Below are positions 1-8,156 of a DNA stretch of 39,671 nt, in pieces. The DNA is taken from assembly GCA_963169805.1 (NCBI GenBank), contig CAUJDY010000016.1:1-39671 (forward strand). Direction: 5' to 3'. The DNA is from Bdellovibrionota bacterium. GTDB lineage: Bacteria; Bdellovibrionota; Bdellovibrionia; Bdellovibrionales; JAEYZS01. The notes below the pieces were generated by a model. It saw nothing but the letters and a program-made list of their open reading frames with translations, was not told the origin of the DNA and ran no database searches. The position numbers and the translations under genes were made by a program. The number at the start of each line of letters is the position of its first letter. The stretch's first letter is position 1.

Positions 1-215
1 AAGTTATGAAAATAGATACAAAATCCTACTGGCACATCTCCCTCATATCCCAACAAACATTTAGGCCCGCCCGGTGTTCTAAAAAAGCTTTCTTCTAAGA
101 TTGCCTCCGTCGCCGTAACTTCATGAGCAAGTTTTTCATAAACAGCTAATTCCTGAATAAACTGCAAAATGAGCCCTACGTCTGTTTTTTGGGCCGGCCT
201 TACCTGAAAAGACAT
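1..215 (-). CDS. GNAT family N-acetyltransferase, SSAT-like (C-terminus off the window)
   Basis: This gene is missing from the ORF track because it runs off the left edge. Read on the minus strand it starts MSFQVRPAQKTDVGLIL and continues through LAVYEKLAHEVTATE to GDVPVGFCIYFHN, about 71 residues. The RPA..DV..I...I.ELA.YEKL.HEV.ATE pattern is typical of the spermidine/thialysine acetyltransferase (SSAT-like) branch of the GNAT family, which transfers acetyl from acetyl-CoA to a small amine. The acetyl-CoA binding motif would lie in the missing part. A GAGGTG ribosome binding site sits 4 bases before the ATG. The gene diverges from the histidine phosphatase across a 76-base gap that must hold both promoters. 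The family is fairly clear; the substrate is not known. Confidence 0.8.
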   Translation of the reverse strand, partial: MSFQVRPAQKTDVGLILQFIQELAVYEKLAHEVTATEAILEESFFRTPGGPKCLLGYEGDVPVGFCIYFHN

Positions 216-291
216 TTTCACCTCGATTGCTACGATTTGGAGTGCGTCAGTTTTAACTAAATTATTGATTGCGCACAAGGATTGAGAAAAT

Positions 292-870
292 ATGACAAAA
301 ATGATGTTACTACCGGATTTTAATCACTTCTATTTTATTCGACACGGCCGCACTGACGCAAATGATCTGCAGCTTATGGCCGGTGGAACCAACGATATCC
401 CTATAAATGCAACAGGGCATGCCCAAGCAATTAACGCAGCCTTGATTCTTAAAAATCAGTGTTCTGATATTCAAAGCATCTGCTCTAGCTCTATGACACG
501 AGCTCAACAAACTGCAAATATCATTCTTTCTCAGCTAAACCGCCCCCTCCAAACTGAAGACGACTTAATTGAATGGAAATTTGGAGAGTGGGAAGGCCGA
601 ACCTGGACAGAAATCAGCCCTTTGTTTTTAGATGATAATGCAGAGCCTGAGCAAGGCGAGGGACGCGAAGAGTTCAAGATGCGAGTATTGAGTGGCTTGC
701 AAAAGGCCTTGCAACTCCCTCACCCTGTACTTATCGTAGCCCACGGAGGCGTTTGGTATATGATTCAAAAAATTTTTAATTTACCACTGAAAAAGACCGA
801 CAACTGCCAAATCTTTAAAATCTACAAGCAAAATCATGGTCAATACTCTTACTACGAAGTGACATTATGA
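292..870 (+). CDS. Histidine phosphatase (phosphoglycerate mutase-like) superfamily protein
   Basis: The protein has the branch-1 histidine phosphatase signature FIRHGRTDAN (RHG at residues 17-19, His18 the expected phospho-acceptor) near its N-terminus. The second catalytic histidine is in VAHGGVWYMI near residue 150, and a central E.KFGEWEGR motif resembles cobC/gpmB-type enzymes. At 192 residues it fits the usual family size of about 200, so it is a phosphatase or mutase acting on a small phospho-ester. It has no signal peptide and is probably cytoplasmic. An AAGGA lies upstream of the first ATG; ATGs at codons 4 and 5 are alternatives. Its stop overlaps the galE start by ATGA, so the two are translationally coupled, which suggests a sugar-phosphate substrate (inference). 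Confidence 0.85.
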   Translation: MTKMMLLPDFNHFYFIRHGRTDANDLQLMAGGTNDIPINATGHAQAINAALILKNQCSDIQSICSSSMTRAQQTANIILSQLNRPLQTEDDLIEWKFGEWEGRTWTEISPLFLDDNAEPEQGEGREEFKMRVLSGLQKALQLPHPVLIVAHGGVWYMIQKIFNLPLKKTDNCQIFKIYKQNHGQYSYYEVTL

Positions 871-1853
871 GCATAAATGTTCTGGTCACTGGAGGAGCTG
901 GATATATTGGCTCTCACACATGTAAATATATAAAATCAAAAGGATTGAATCCAATTGTCTATGATAATTTTGTCTACGGTCACAAAAAAGCAGTTCAATG
1001 GGGTCCGTATATAGAGGGTGATTTATTGGATACGGAGCTTGTCCAAAAAACATTGAAAGAAAATAATATCCAAGGGGTTATTCACTTTGCAGCTTATGCA
1101 TACGTTGGAGAATCTGTACAGAATCCTATCAAATACTATGAAAATAATGTGATGGGCTCTTTATCGTTACTAAAAGCTATGAGAGAAACCAACGTATCAA
1201 AAATAGTATTTTCGAGTACATGCGCTACTTATGGTATACCTCAAAAGATACCAATTACAGAGGATATGCCTCAAAATCCTATCAACCCATATGGCCAAAC
1301 AAAGCTCATCGTTGAAAATATCCTACAGGATTACGGCTTAGCATATGGATTAAAAAGTGTAGCCTTGCGATACTTTAACGCCGCAGGAGCAAGTCCAGAA
1401 TCTGAAATCGGCGAAGACCACACACCAGAAACTCATGCCATTCCGCTTGCACTAGAATCTGCGATTACGGGACGAGAGTTCAAAGTATTTGGAACAGATT
1501 ATCCGACTCCCGATGGAACCTGCATAAGAGATTATATTCACGTTGATGATTTAGCCTCGGCTCACTATCTTGCTTTTAAGTATCTTGAGGAGAGTCGTCA
1601 AAATTTTACAGCATTCAACCTTGGCACAGGAAAAGGAACTTCAGTAAAGGATATTTTAAGCGCAGTACATAAAGTGAGCGGGAAAGATGTAAACGCTACT
1701 TTTGCACCAAGAAGAGCGGGAGATCCTGCTCAACTTGTAGCAGACTCACAAAAAATTCAATCCGTTTTAGGTTGGAAGCCAATATACACAGACATCCACA
1801 AAACAATTGAGACCGCATATAAATGGGAAATTAAAAAAAGAGATTACAAATAA
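867..1853 (+). CDS. galE: UDP-glucose 4-epimerase
   Basis: This short-chain dehydrogenase/reductase interconverts UDP-glucose and UDP-galactose using tightly bound NAD. The N-terminus has the dinucleotide-binding motif VTGGAGYIGSH (residues 7-17). The active-site serine/threonine segment is SSTCATYG near 116-123, and the catalytic YxxxK is YGQTK at 142-146. The RYFNAAGASP and GEDHTPETHAIPLAL segments are highly typical of GalE. At 328 residues it is close to the usual ~335. It overlaps the upstream phosphatase by 4 bases, and the glycosyltransferase start lies 1 base after its stop. The operon therefore likely supplies and uses UDP-galactose for surface polysaccharide or LPS (inference from context). 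Confidence 0.95.
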   Translation: MSINVLVTGGAGYIGSHTCKYIKSKGLNPIVYDNFVYGHKKAVQWGPYIEGDLLDTELVQKTLKENNIQGVIHFAAYAYVGESVQNPIKYYENNVMGSLSLLKAMRETNVSKIVFSSTCATYGIPQKIPITEDMPQNPINPYGQTKLIVENILQDYGLAYGLKSVALRYFNAAGASPESEIGEDHTPETHAIPLALESAITGREFKVFGTDYPTPDGTCIRDYIHVDDLASAHYLAFKYLEESRQNFTAFNLGTGKGTSVKDILSAVHKVSGKDVNATFAPRRAGDPAQLVADSQKIQSVLGWKPIYTDIHKTIETAYKWEIKKRDYK

Positions 1854-1854
1854 T

Positions 1855-2760
1855 ATGATAACAACATACCTCGTCTATCAAGCCTACGGGAAAAAAACTA
1901 TTTTAGATCAAACTCTTTATTCTATTCTTTCTGCAATTCCTTTTATTCAAAATGAAAATCTTAACATTCAGATTGTGATATACACAGATAACTCGAACTA
2001 CTTCCAAAAGTTCTTATCTTCTTTTAATTTTATAAAATACGAACCACTTACTGAGCAAAAAAGAACCGAATGGCTAGGAAGGATTAAATTCGTACATAGA
2101 CTTAAAATTGAAATGCTAAAAGATTGTTCGCAAAAATATAAAGGACACATACTCTACTTAGACGGAGATACTTATTTCACAAAAAGCCCTCTTTCTATAA
2201 TTGAAAGAATTCAACCCTCAATTAGCGTCATGCATATTTACGAGGATCAACTGAAGCCTGCAAAACTTCTTTTAACAAAAAAACTCTACAAATTTTTATA
2301 CAAAAATCCTATCTTTGTGGACGGTGAACTTCTCAAGTTCAAAGAAGAAACGCAAATGTGGAACGCAGGTGTTATAGGTGTTCATCAAAACTTCACTTGG
2401 GTCTTTGATAAAATCATTAAAATGACAGATGAACTTTATAGCAAATACCCTAAGCATATAATGGAGCAGTTTGCAGTCTCTTATTATTTACAAAGGCACA
2501 CGCATATTGTTGCTTGCGATGATGTGATCGAACATTACTGGATGCAAAAAGAAATCTATCCAGACCTGATTTCAAAGTATATTGATTCATGCAATAGCTA
2601 TGAATCATTTGTAAAGAATTTAGGAAGCCTTATACTTCCGCACAGAATCTACAAAAATCCATATGCAACACTTCGAATGAGGATATATCAAAAGGTCCCT
2701 GCACTACGGCCCCTTATCTCTAAACTTAATAAAATAATAGAATCTCCGAGCTTTGATTAG
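1855..2760 (+). CDS. Putative glycosyltransferase (GT-A type, DxD motif)
   Basis: The protein of about 301 residues starts MITTYLVYQAYGKKTILDQ and carries a short acidic motif LYLDGDTYFTK, which matches the metal- and nucleotide-sugar-binding DxD of GT-A fold glycosyltransferases. Further on, ETQMWNAGVIGVH resembles the acceptor-side NAG segment of such enzymes. The ORF track starts at 1807 inside galE; the ATG at 1855, one base after the galE stop, avoids a 16-residue overlap and matches the expected beta-strand start. There are no membrane helices, so it probably acts at the cytoplasmic face. It likely uses the sugar nucleotide made by GalE, but donor and acceptor cannot be read from sequence. 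It converges with the MFS gene 2 bases away, with no visible terminator between them. Confidence 0.7.
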   Translation: MITTYLVYQAYGKKTILDQTLYSILSAIPFIQNENLNIQIVIYTDNSNYFQKFLSSFNFIKYEPLTEQKRTEWLGRIKFVHRLKIEMLKDCSQKYKGHILYLDGDTYFTKSPLSIIERIQPSISVMHIYEDQLKPAKLLLTKKLYKFLYKNPIFVDGELLKFKEETQMWNAGVIGVHQNFTWVFDKIIKMTDELYSKYPKHIMEQFAVSYYLQRHTHIVACDDVIEHYWMQKEIYPDLISKYIDSCNSYESFVKNLGSLILPHRIYKNPYATLRMRIYQKVPALRPLISKLNKIIESPSFD

Positions 2761-2762
2761 CT

Positions 2763-3956
2763 TTACACACGGCTGTATTTATCAATTCTAGAAAAGACGT
2801 AGATAGACAGAAGAGTTGCCGCGAATGCAATGTAACCAACATAATTATAGCCAGTTAGACTTCGATCTACATTCGTTGTAATAATGAAGCCGGCAAGCTG
2901 AGCCGCTAAACCGGACCCCATTTGCTGGAGGGCCGAATTTAAACTCATATACCCACCACGATACTTAGGCTCAATCAAATTTGTGAGTGCAGAGACAGTT
3001 GGAATAAATCGCGCAGAACCCATAATAAAAAAACCAGTCGTTACCGTTAGCGCCCAAAATTCAGTTGAGGGTGCCATATGTGTAAATAACAAAATTGGAA
3101 TCACTGCAAATATTGCCGTTCTGCTATAAACATAAAACGGAGTTGCTCTATCAACCCAGCGCCCTACCACATAGGAGCTACCTATAGTTGCAAGTCCACC
3201 TATCATATAAACTAAAAAGAGTTTTTCTTCCGGAAATCCAACATTAAAAACTAAGTATGGAGAAATAAATGGAATCACAGAAAAGTGCGCTAGCATGAGT
3301 ACGGGATATATCATCAACCCTCTTACAAGTTTTTTGTGCTGCAAAATATATTTATAAATTGCAAAATCATCGCGTCCTTCTTTGGCCTGAATATGAGACG
3401 TCATATTGGGTAATACCATGTATTGCAAAAACAGAAAAAATAGTCCTACATAAACAACAACTCGAAATGGATAATGCCAATCGCTCAGCTGAGCAAAGTA
3501 TAGTCCCAAGGGAACTCCCACAACACTCGCCGCGGAGAATGAACCCATAATTATAGCCGTACTTCTTCCGCGAAATTGAGATGGGATTAAATCTCCAGAA
3601 ATGGCATAAACTTGTGCTCCTAATAGGCCACCAAAAAATCCTGTAAAACCTCTCGCAAGCATGAGTTGTAAAGATGATGCGGACATTGCGCATAAGTAGG
3701 TTCCCATAAGAAACCCAATATAAACTAACATAAAGGATTTCTTTCTATCAAAACGATCTAAGAAAAAAGAGGCAAATACAGCTGAAATTCCGCCCATCAG
3801 AGAATACGCAGATACAATCCAACTAAATTCAACAGTTGTAATAGAAAATGCTCGGATTAACTGAGGCCCCAAAGGCATAATAATCATAAAATCAACAATG
3901 ACTGTAAACTGAACTGCCGCTAATAAAAACAACACCTTGAGCATCTTTGAAGTCAT
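2763..3956 (-). CDS. MFS transporter (DHA1-like, 12 predicted membrane segments)
   Basis: The protein is 397 residues of mostly hydrophobic segments, consistent with 12 transmembrane helices. The loop between helices 2 and 3 has FLDRFDRKKSF, a form of MFS motif A (GxxxDRxGRR). The N-terminal FTVIVDFMIIMPLGPQLIRAFSIT and the later SFSAASVVGVPLGLYFAQ (motif C-like, helix 5) are typical of drug:H+ antiporter-1 type proteins. It is an inner-membrane exporter or importer; the substrate is unknown. It is the last gene of the recQ-aat-srkA-rSAM-MFS operon, with its ATG overlapping the stop of the radical SAM gene by 4 bases (ATGA). That coupling makes transport of a radical SAM product or substrate possible, but this is only inference. 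Confidence 0.85.
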   Translation of the reverse strand: MTSKMLKVLFLLAAVQFTVIVDFMIIMPLGPQLIRAFSITTVEFSWIVSAYSLMGGISAVFASFFLDRFDRKKSFMLVYIGFLMGTYLCAMSASSLQLMLARGFTGFFGGLLGAQVYAISGDLIPSQFRGRSTAIIMGSFSAASVVGVPLGLYFAQLSDWHYPFRVVVYVGLFFLFLQYMVLPNMTSHIQAKEGRDDFAIYKYILQHKKLVRGLMIYPVLMLAHFSVIPFISPYLVFNVGFPEEKLFLVYMIGGLATIGSSYVVGRWVDRATPFYVYSRTAIFAVIPILLFTHMAPSTEFWALTVTTGFFIMGSARFIPTVSALTNLIEPKYRGGYMSLNSALQQMGSGLAAQLAGFIITTNVDRSLTGYNYVGYIAFAATLLSIYVFSRIDKYSRV

Positions 3957-4849
3957 TCAACAACCACATCTTTACGATTAAATCTTTCTATATAATGACA
4001 TCTTTGACAAAGATCTTCAATCAAATGTCCAGTATCGAATCCCTCACGCATTTTTACAGATCGCTCTGATTTTAGAATAGATTGAATGGGTGTATCCAAA
4101 CAATTACCCAATGCCAAGTTTGCCTCTTTATCTAAACAGCAGGCCACCACAGTTCCATCTGAATGTACCCCAATGTGATGATTGAGCGCATGGCAAGTTC
4201 CTCGCAACTGCCTGATAGGTTGATCTAATGTTGGCCAAATGAATCGACTATCAAAGTGGATATAAACTCTTCCAGAAATTTTGTGTCCCTTTTTACGTCG
4301 GATATCAACCTTGATATTTTTGAAACTAAAAGAAAATTTAGATTCAATATATTGTCTTATTTTTATATTTTTCTCAGAAAGCGCAAGTGGATCACTTAAA
4401 TCCCAAACACGCAAATTGACATACGTCTGTGGTTTTTCATTTTGAAGTAACTCAATCAATTCAAAAACCTTATCAAGATAGGGCTTAATTTCTGCCTCTG
4501 GATAGTTAGCTTCAAAACTATGAACGGATATATTGATTTGCCCAATAGCAGGACTTAGTAATTCTTTAAGTTTTCGAGAGATTAAAGTTCCATTTGTGGT
4601 TAATTCGATAAAAACATTATGTTTCTCACATATTTTTAATATCTCAGCAAAGTGAGGGTGTCCCAAAGGCTCACCCATAAGATGCAAACAAACTCTTTGA
4701 GTCAAGGGAGCCATTTGTTTGAGAACTGTCTCGAAGTCTTCTAAAGACATGAGTTTTTTATCTCTTTCAACGGCGGGGCAAAAATCACACTGCAAATTGC
4801 AGATATTTGAAATTTCGATGTACACCTTCTGAAACACTAAAGACTCCAA
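3953..4849 (-). CDS. Radical SAM/SPASM domain protein of unknown substrate
   Basis: The N-terminal CNLQCDFC (Cys17, Cys21, Cys24) is the CxxxCxxC motif that holds the radical-SAM [4Fe-4S] cluster. GEPLGHP corresponds to the SAM-binding GGE region. The C-terminal part (CHALNHHIGVHSDGTVVACCLDKEANLALGNC, then LCQRC) matches a SPASM-type auxiliary-cluster region. At 298 residues this is a compact member. Related proteins modify peptides or act as anaerobic sulfatase-maturase-like enzymes, but no peptide substrate gene is visible nearby. Its start overlaps the end of srkA by 13 bases and its stop overlaps the MFS start by 4, so expression is tightly coupled. The family assignment is firm; the reaction is not known. 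Confidence 0.85.
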   Translation of the reverse strand: MESLVFQKVYIEISNICNLQCDFCPAVERDKKLMSLEDFETVLKQMAPLTQRVCLHLMGEPLGHPHFAEILKICEKHNVFIELTTNGTLISRKLKELLSPAIGQINISVHSFEANYPEAEIKPYLDKVFELIELLQNEKPQTYVNLRVWDLSDPLALSEKNIKIRQYIESKFSFSFKNIKVDIRRKKGHKISGRVYIHFDSRFIWPTLDQPIRQLRGTCHALNHHIGVHSDGTVVACCLDKEANLALGNCLDTPIQSILKSERSVKMREGFDTGHLIEDLCQRCHYIERFNRKDVVVE

Positions 4850-5769
4850 GAAATTTTTTCGAGCTGCTCAGCTTCTTGTGCCCAGTAAGCATAACTTTCG
4901 AAATTTGGGAATAATCGAGGAAAACTAGGATCACTCCAGCGAGTGGCAATCCACCTTGCATAGTACATAATTCTAAGTCCTCTTAATGGCTCAAATAATT
5001 CTTTTTGAGAAATATCAAATTCTCTAAGCTCATCATAGCCCTCTAAAATTTGATCTAACTCGTCTTCAAAGTTTTCTCTGTCTAACAGCATCCAGAAATC
5101 TTGAGCTTCAACACCATTAATGGAGTCATCAAAATCTACAAAGAAAAAATCCTGCTCATTATTAAGCAAGTTTCCCTTATGACAATCTCCATGAATTCTA
5201 ATTTGAGAGTACTGACCAAGTCTTTCATCTAAAAAATTTAAAATATCCTGAGCCGCAGAAAAATATCGGCTTGATACTTCGGGCGCAACCCACTCACTCA
5301 GGACATCAAGACTCTCATATCCATAGAAATCTGTCGTCAAGGAAGGGCGATGGCTAAATTGAAACTGAGCGCCAACATTATGGAGACGAGCCAATGTTCG
5401 TCCCACTTTCTGCAACTCTCCTGGCAAAAACTCCTGCGGCATCCGTCCTTTGAACTTGGGATACAAGCAAAAGAAAGATTTCTGATCTTTCAACTCGAAA
5501 AGACTTTTATTCGCAAAACTCATTGGCTGCACAACATGCACACCCGATGAAGCTAAATCTGCCATAAATTGATGCTCTTCAATAAGAGCTTTTTCAGGCC
5601 ATCTATTCGATCGATAAAACTTTGCTATAATGCGATCACCATTTTCAAGTTTTAAATCAAAAACTCGGTTCTCATAGGAGTTGAGCTGAGTCATCTCTCC
5701 AGTTGGCTGCAGCCCAAGAGTTTCAACTGAGTTAAGTATAAAATCTGGAGTTAGATACTGAAAACTCAA
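4837..5769 (-). CDS. srkA: Stress response kinase A (YihE/RdoA-type Ser/Thr protein kinase)
   Basis: The protein has the APH/choline-kinase-like fold of E. coli SrkA (YihE, RdoA). The N-terminus LGLQPTGEMTQLNSYENRVFDLKLENGDRIIAKFYR carries the typical E/Y-N-R nucleotide-loop sequence and the ATP-binding lysine. IHGDCHKGNLL is the catalytic loop and FFVDFDDSINGVEAQDFWML provides the metal-binding aspartates. At 310 residues it is slightly shorter than the E. coli protein (~328). SrkA phosphorylates proteins during envelope and other stress responses and promotes survival; the target here is unknown. It overlaps aat upstream by 4 bases and the radical SAM gene downstream by 13 bases. Confidence 0.88.
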   Translation of the reverse strand: MSFQYLTPDFILNSVETLGLQPTGEMTQLNSYENRVFDLKLENGDRIIAKFYRSNRWPEKALIEEHQFMADLASSGVHVVQPMSFANKSLFELKDQKSFFCLYPKFKGRMPQEFLPGELQKVGRTLARLHNVGAQFQFSHRPSLTTDFYGYESLDVLSEWVAPEVSSRYFSAAQDILNFLDERLGQYSQIRIHGDCHKGNLLNNEQDFFFVDFDDSINGVEAQDFWMLLDRENFEDELDQILEGYDELREFDISQKELFEPLRGLRIMYYARWIATRWSDPSFPRLFPNFESYAYWAQEAEQLEKISWSL

Positions 5770-6455
5770 TCTATACTCCCAGAAAAAAATAATTTATGAC
5801 ATTGATCCAAGAGCTTGAGATAATCATCTTGTGCTATGTACCTTCCACCTAGAGATTCCGTTACAGGCGTGACCATTTGTATGTCCATCCAAAATCGTTT
5901 CTGACTTTTAAGATACCGAACCATTTCAATAAAACAAAGCTTTGAAACATTATCTTCCAAACCAAACATACTCTCTCCACTAAATACTCCACATACATCC
6001 ACTCCGTAAAGGCCTCCAATTAACTTATCATTTTTCCAACACTCGACTGACAAACAGTAGCCTAAACTAAAAAGTTCCGCATACGCTTCTTTCATTTCAT
6101 CCGTTATCCACGTCCCTTTTTGCCCCTTACGCGTAACCGTTGAACAGCCAGAAACAACCTCTTGAAATGCTTTATTCACAGTAAATGTATAAGTCATTTT
6201 TTTTTGTAACTTTGCAAGGCTTTTAGGAATATGAAGATCTTTAAAAAAAAGAACTCCTCGCTCCTTTGGAGAAAACCACAAAAGTGGCAATCCTTCGTGT
6301 GGCCAAGGAAATATCCCATGAAAGTACGCATCCAACAGTATCTCGGGAAATAACTCCCCTCCAAAGCACAATAGACCATCCGCGTCCGACTGTTGAGGGC
6401 TGGGGAACTGTGATTTTTTGGAAAGAGTTTTTATGTAGCTTTGCAATTGTCGCAT
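5766..6455 (-). CDS. aat: Leucyl/phenylalanyl-tRNA--protein transferase
   Basis: Aat transfers Leu or Phe from aminoacyl-tRNA to the N-terminal Lys/Arg of proteins, marking them for the ClpS/ClpAP N-end rule pathway in the cytoplasm. Diagnostic stretches are GLLCFGGELFPEILLDAYFHGIFPW near the N-terminus, LIGGLYGVDVCGVFSGESMF in the centre and FWMDIQMVTPVTESLGGRYI near the C-terminus. The ORF track begins at 6464, but the AGAAGGA ribosome binding site touches that ATG. It lies 9 bases before the second ATG (6455), which is chosen here and gives MRQLQSYIK and about 229 residues, the usual size. The start still lies inside recQ (25-base overlap), and the stop overlaps srkA by 4 bases. Confidence 0.93.
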   Translation of the reverse strand: MRQLQSYIKTLSKKSQFPSPQQSDADGLLCFGGELFPEILLDAYFHGIFPWPHEGLPLLWFSPKERGVLFFKDLHIPKSLAKLQKKMTYTFTVNKAFQEVVSGCSTVTRKGQKGTWITDEMKEAYAELFSLGYCLSVECWKNDKLIGGLYGVDVCGVFSGESMFGLEDNVSKLCFIEMVRYLKSQKRFWMDIQMVTPVTESLGGRYIAQDDYLKLLDQCHKLFFSGSID

Positions 6456-7864
6456 AGTCCACATTCCTTCTCTAGTGATACAGAAAAATACTCCATGATA
6501 TGCTTAACACGGCATGATTTAGCGTTCAAAAATTGAACCATCTTTAACAGTTTCATTTGATCATTTTTAAGTTGTCGATCGATCACCGTCGAATCGATCA
6601 ACTGATTGGGAATATCTTTAAGAATACGTATATTTCTATCCTCAAGATCTCCCTCAGTTACACTCCAACGGTCAAACAGATTAAGAACCGTTTCTAATCT
6701 AAAATCTTTCTTATTTTTAAATAACAATCTTTCTCGCAGTCCTTGCAATCCTAATGCATTGGCAGTTCCATCTTTAATCAACATAAAAACTGTTCGAATA
6801 AACTCCACATCTGGATTGGCCCACTTCACAAACTCCATTTGTATAGAAATATCATCCTCATCATACAACAAGAAAGTTTCTGCCTGTAAGCCATCTCTCC
6901 CTGCCCGGCCAACCTCTTGGTAGTAGGCCTCAATTGAGCCCGGCACTTCTGCATGAATAACATGTCTAATATTTTGCTTATCAATTCCCAAACCAAATGC
7001 AGGGGTTGCAAGAATGAGATCAACCTCCCCATTGAGAAAAACTCTCTGCGCTCCATTACGTAGAGATCTTTTCATTTGGCTATGGTAAGTCACATGCTCA
7101 ATCTCAAGCATTTCTGAAAATTTTTCGAGTGTTGATATTAAACTAAAATAGATGATAGTTGGTCCTTGCAGTTTTATCTTTTTAAATGCCTCAAGCTTTC
7201 CTTCAAGTGAATAGCACTCAAGAATATTTAACGATAAATTTGTTCTCAAAAATCCTTGAGAAATCGTTTGGATGGGATGAGCCCTTAAATGCTTAATAAT
7301 ATCCGCTTGTACATCGGGAGTGGCCGTGGCCGTCAGTGCCATTAATGGTGGTTTTTTTAAACTCTCCCAAACCTCACCCATACGTGTAAATTCAGGTCTA
7401 AAATCGTGTCCCCACTCTGAAATACAATGAGCTTCATCCACAGCAAATAAGGAAATTTGGTTTGGCTTTAAAGCCTCCAAAAACTCAGGAACACGAAAGC
7501 GTTCAGGAGAAACAAAGATCAGCTGGTACTTTTGTTCTTTCAATTTTTGGTATCGCTTCTCTCGTTCGTCCTGAGACAATAGAGAATGAATGTCACCTGC
7601 GGATATGCCTAGTTTTTGAGCTTTAGAGGCCTGGTCTCTCATCAGCGCTATGAGTGGAGAAACCACAACAACAAGACCCGGCTTAACAAGTGCTACGCCT
7701 TGGTAACAGAAACTTTTTCCCATCCCAGTTGGCATCAGAACTAGCGAATGCTGCCCCATAAAGGCCGATTGTAAAACCTGCTCTTGACCCCCGCGAAAAT
7801 GCGAGTAGCCAAGGGCATTCATTTTTTCTTTCAGTCTTTGAAGCAACTCTGAGGCATTCTGCAT
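6431..7864 (-). CDS. recQ: ATP-dependent DNA helicase RecQ, short form without winged-helix/HRDC
   Basis: This superfamily-2 DNA helicase has Walker A GMGKS (residues 47-51), the DEAH box (143-146), LTATATP (motif III) and EVGRAGRDG (motif VI). It unwinds 3'-5' and acts in recombination repair and fork rescue. The C-terminus ends with the RecQ zinc module (C-x-HIMEYF...CGLCDNC, four cysteines), and the protein stops three residues later. It therefore has 477 residues rather than the ~600 of E. coli RecQ and lacks the winged-helix and HRDC domains. Such short forms occur naturally, for example as second RecQ paralogues. No strong ribosome binding site is close to the ATG. It is the first gene of the five-gene minus-strand operon. 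Confidence 0.92.
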   Translation of the reverse strand: MQNASELLQRLKEKMNALGYSHFRGGQEQVLQSAFMGQHSLVLMPTGMGKSFCYQGVALVKPGLVVVVSPLIALMRDQASKAQKLGISAGDIHSLLSQDEREKRYQKLKEQKYQLIFVSPERFRVPEFLEALKPNQISLFAVDEAHCISEWGHDFRPEFTRMGEVWESLKKPPLMALTATATPDVQADIIKHLRAHPIQTISQGFLRTNLSLNILECYSLEGKLEAFKKIKLQGPTIIYFSLISTLEKFSEMLEIEHVTYHSQMKRSLRNGAQRVFLNGEVDLILATPAFGLGIDKQNIRHVIHAEVPGSIEAYYQEVGRAGRDGLQAETFLLYDEDDISIQMEFVKWANPDVEFIRTVFMLIKDGTANALGLQGLRERLLFKNKKDFRLETVLNLFDRWSVTEGDLEDRNIRILKDIPNQLIDSTVIDRQLKNDQMKLLKMVQFLNAKSCRVKHIMEYFSVSLEKECGLCDNCKAT

Positions 7865-8156
7865 TTACTTAAAGTAACCTTTTAAGTCTTAATTTTCATC
7901 TGTTATTTCAATAATTTACAGAAGTATGTAAAACCCTCTTAAAACAGGCACCCTTATAAATATCGAGGCTTGCGGGATATTTTTTCAGAGAGTTTAAGAT
8001 CTCGAATTCTCTGAACTTTCGTACTTATCCCCGAATCAATCCCATCACCATATACCCTTTGATTATTACAAATCGTTATGTTAACTATTTGCACTTCGTA
8101 TATTAGAAAAGATTCGAAGTAATATTAACCAATTAAACTATTTTTGAGGACAAGAC
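7865..8156. promoter_or_regulatory. Divergent intergenic region recQ/fusA
   Basis: This 292-base gene-free stretch must carry the promoters of the recQ operon (minus) and fusA (plus). It holds an 8-bp inverted repeat TTCAGAGA...TCTCTGAA (7984-7991 and 8008-8015) with a 16-base loop. A TATATT at 8099-8104 could be a -10 element for fusA, although no good -35 lies 16-18 bases upstream of it. A GAGGA ribosome binding site is placed 6-7 bases before the fusA ATG. No open reading frame or RNA gene was recognised here. Confidence 0.45.

Noticed and set aside
1807-1854. ORF-track start of the glycosyltransferase inside galE
   Set aside because: It would add 16 basic residues overlapping galE; the ATG at 1855, directly after the galE stop, fits the protein N-terminus better.
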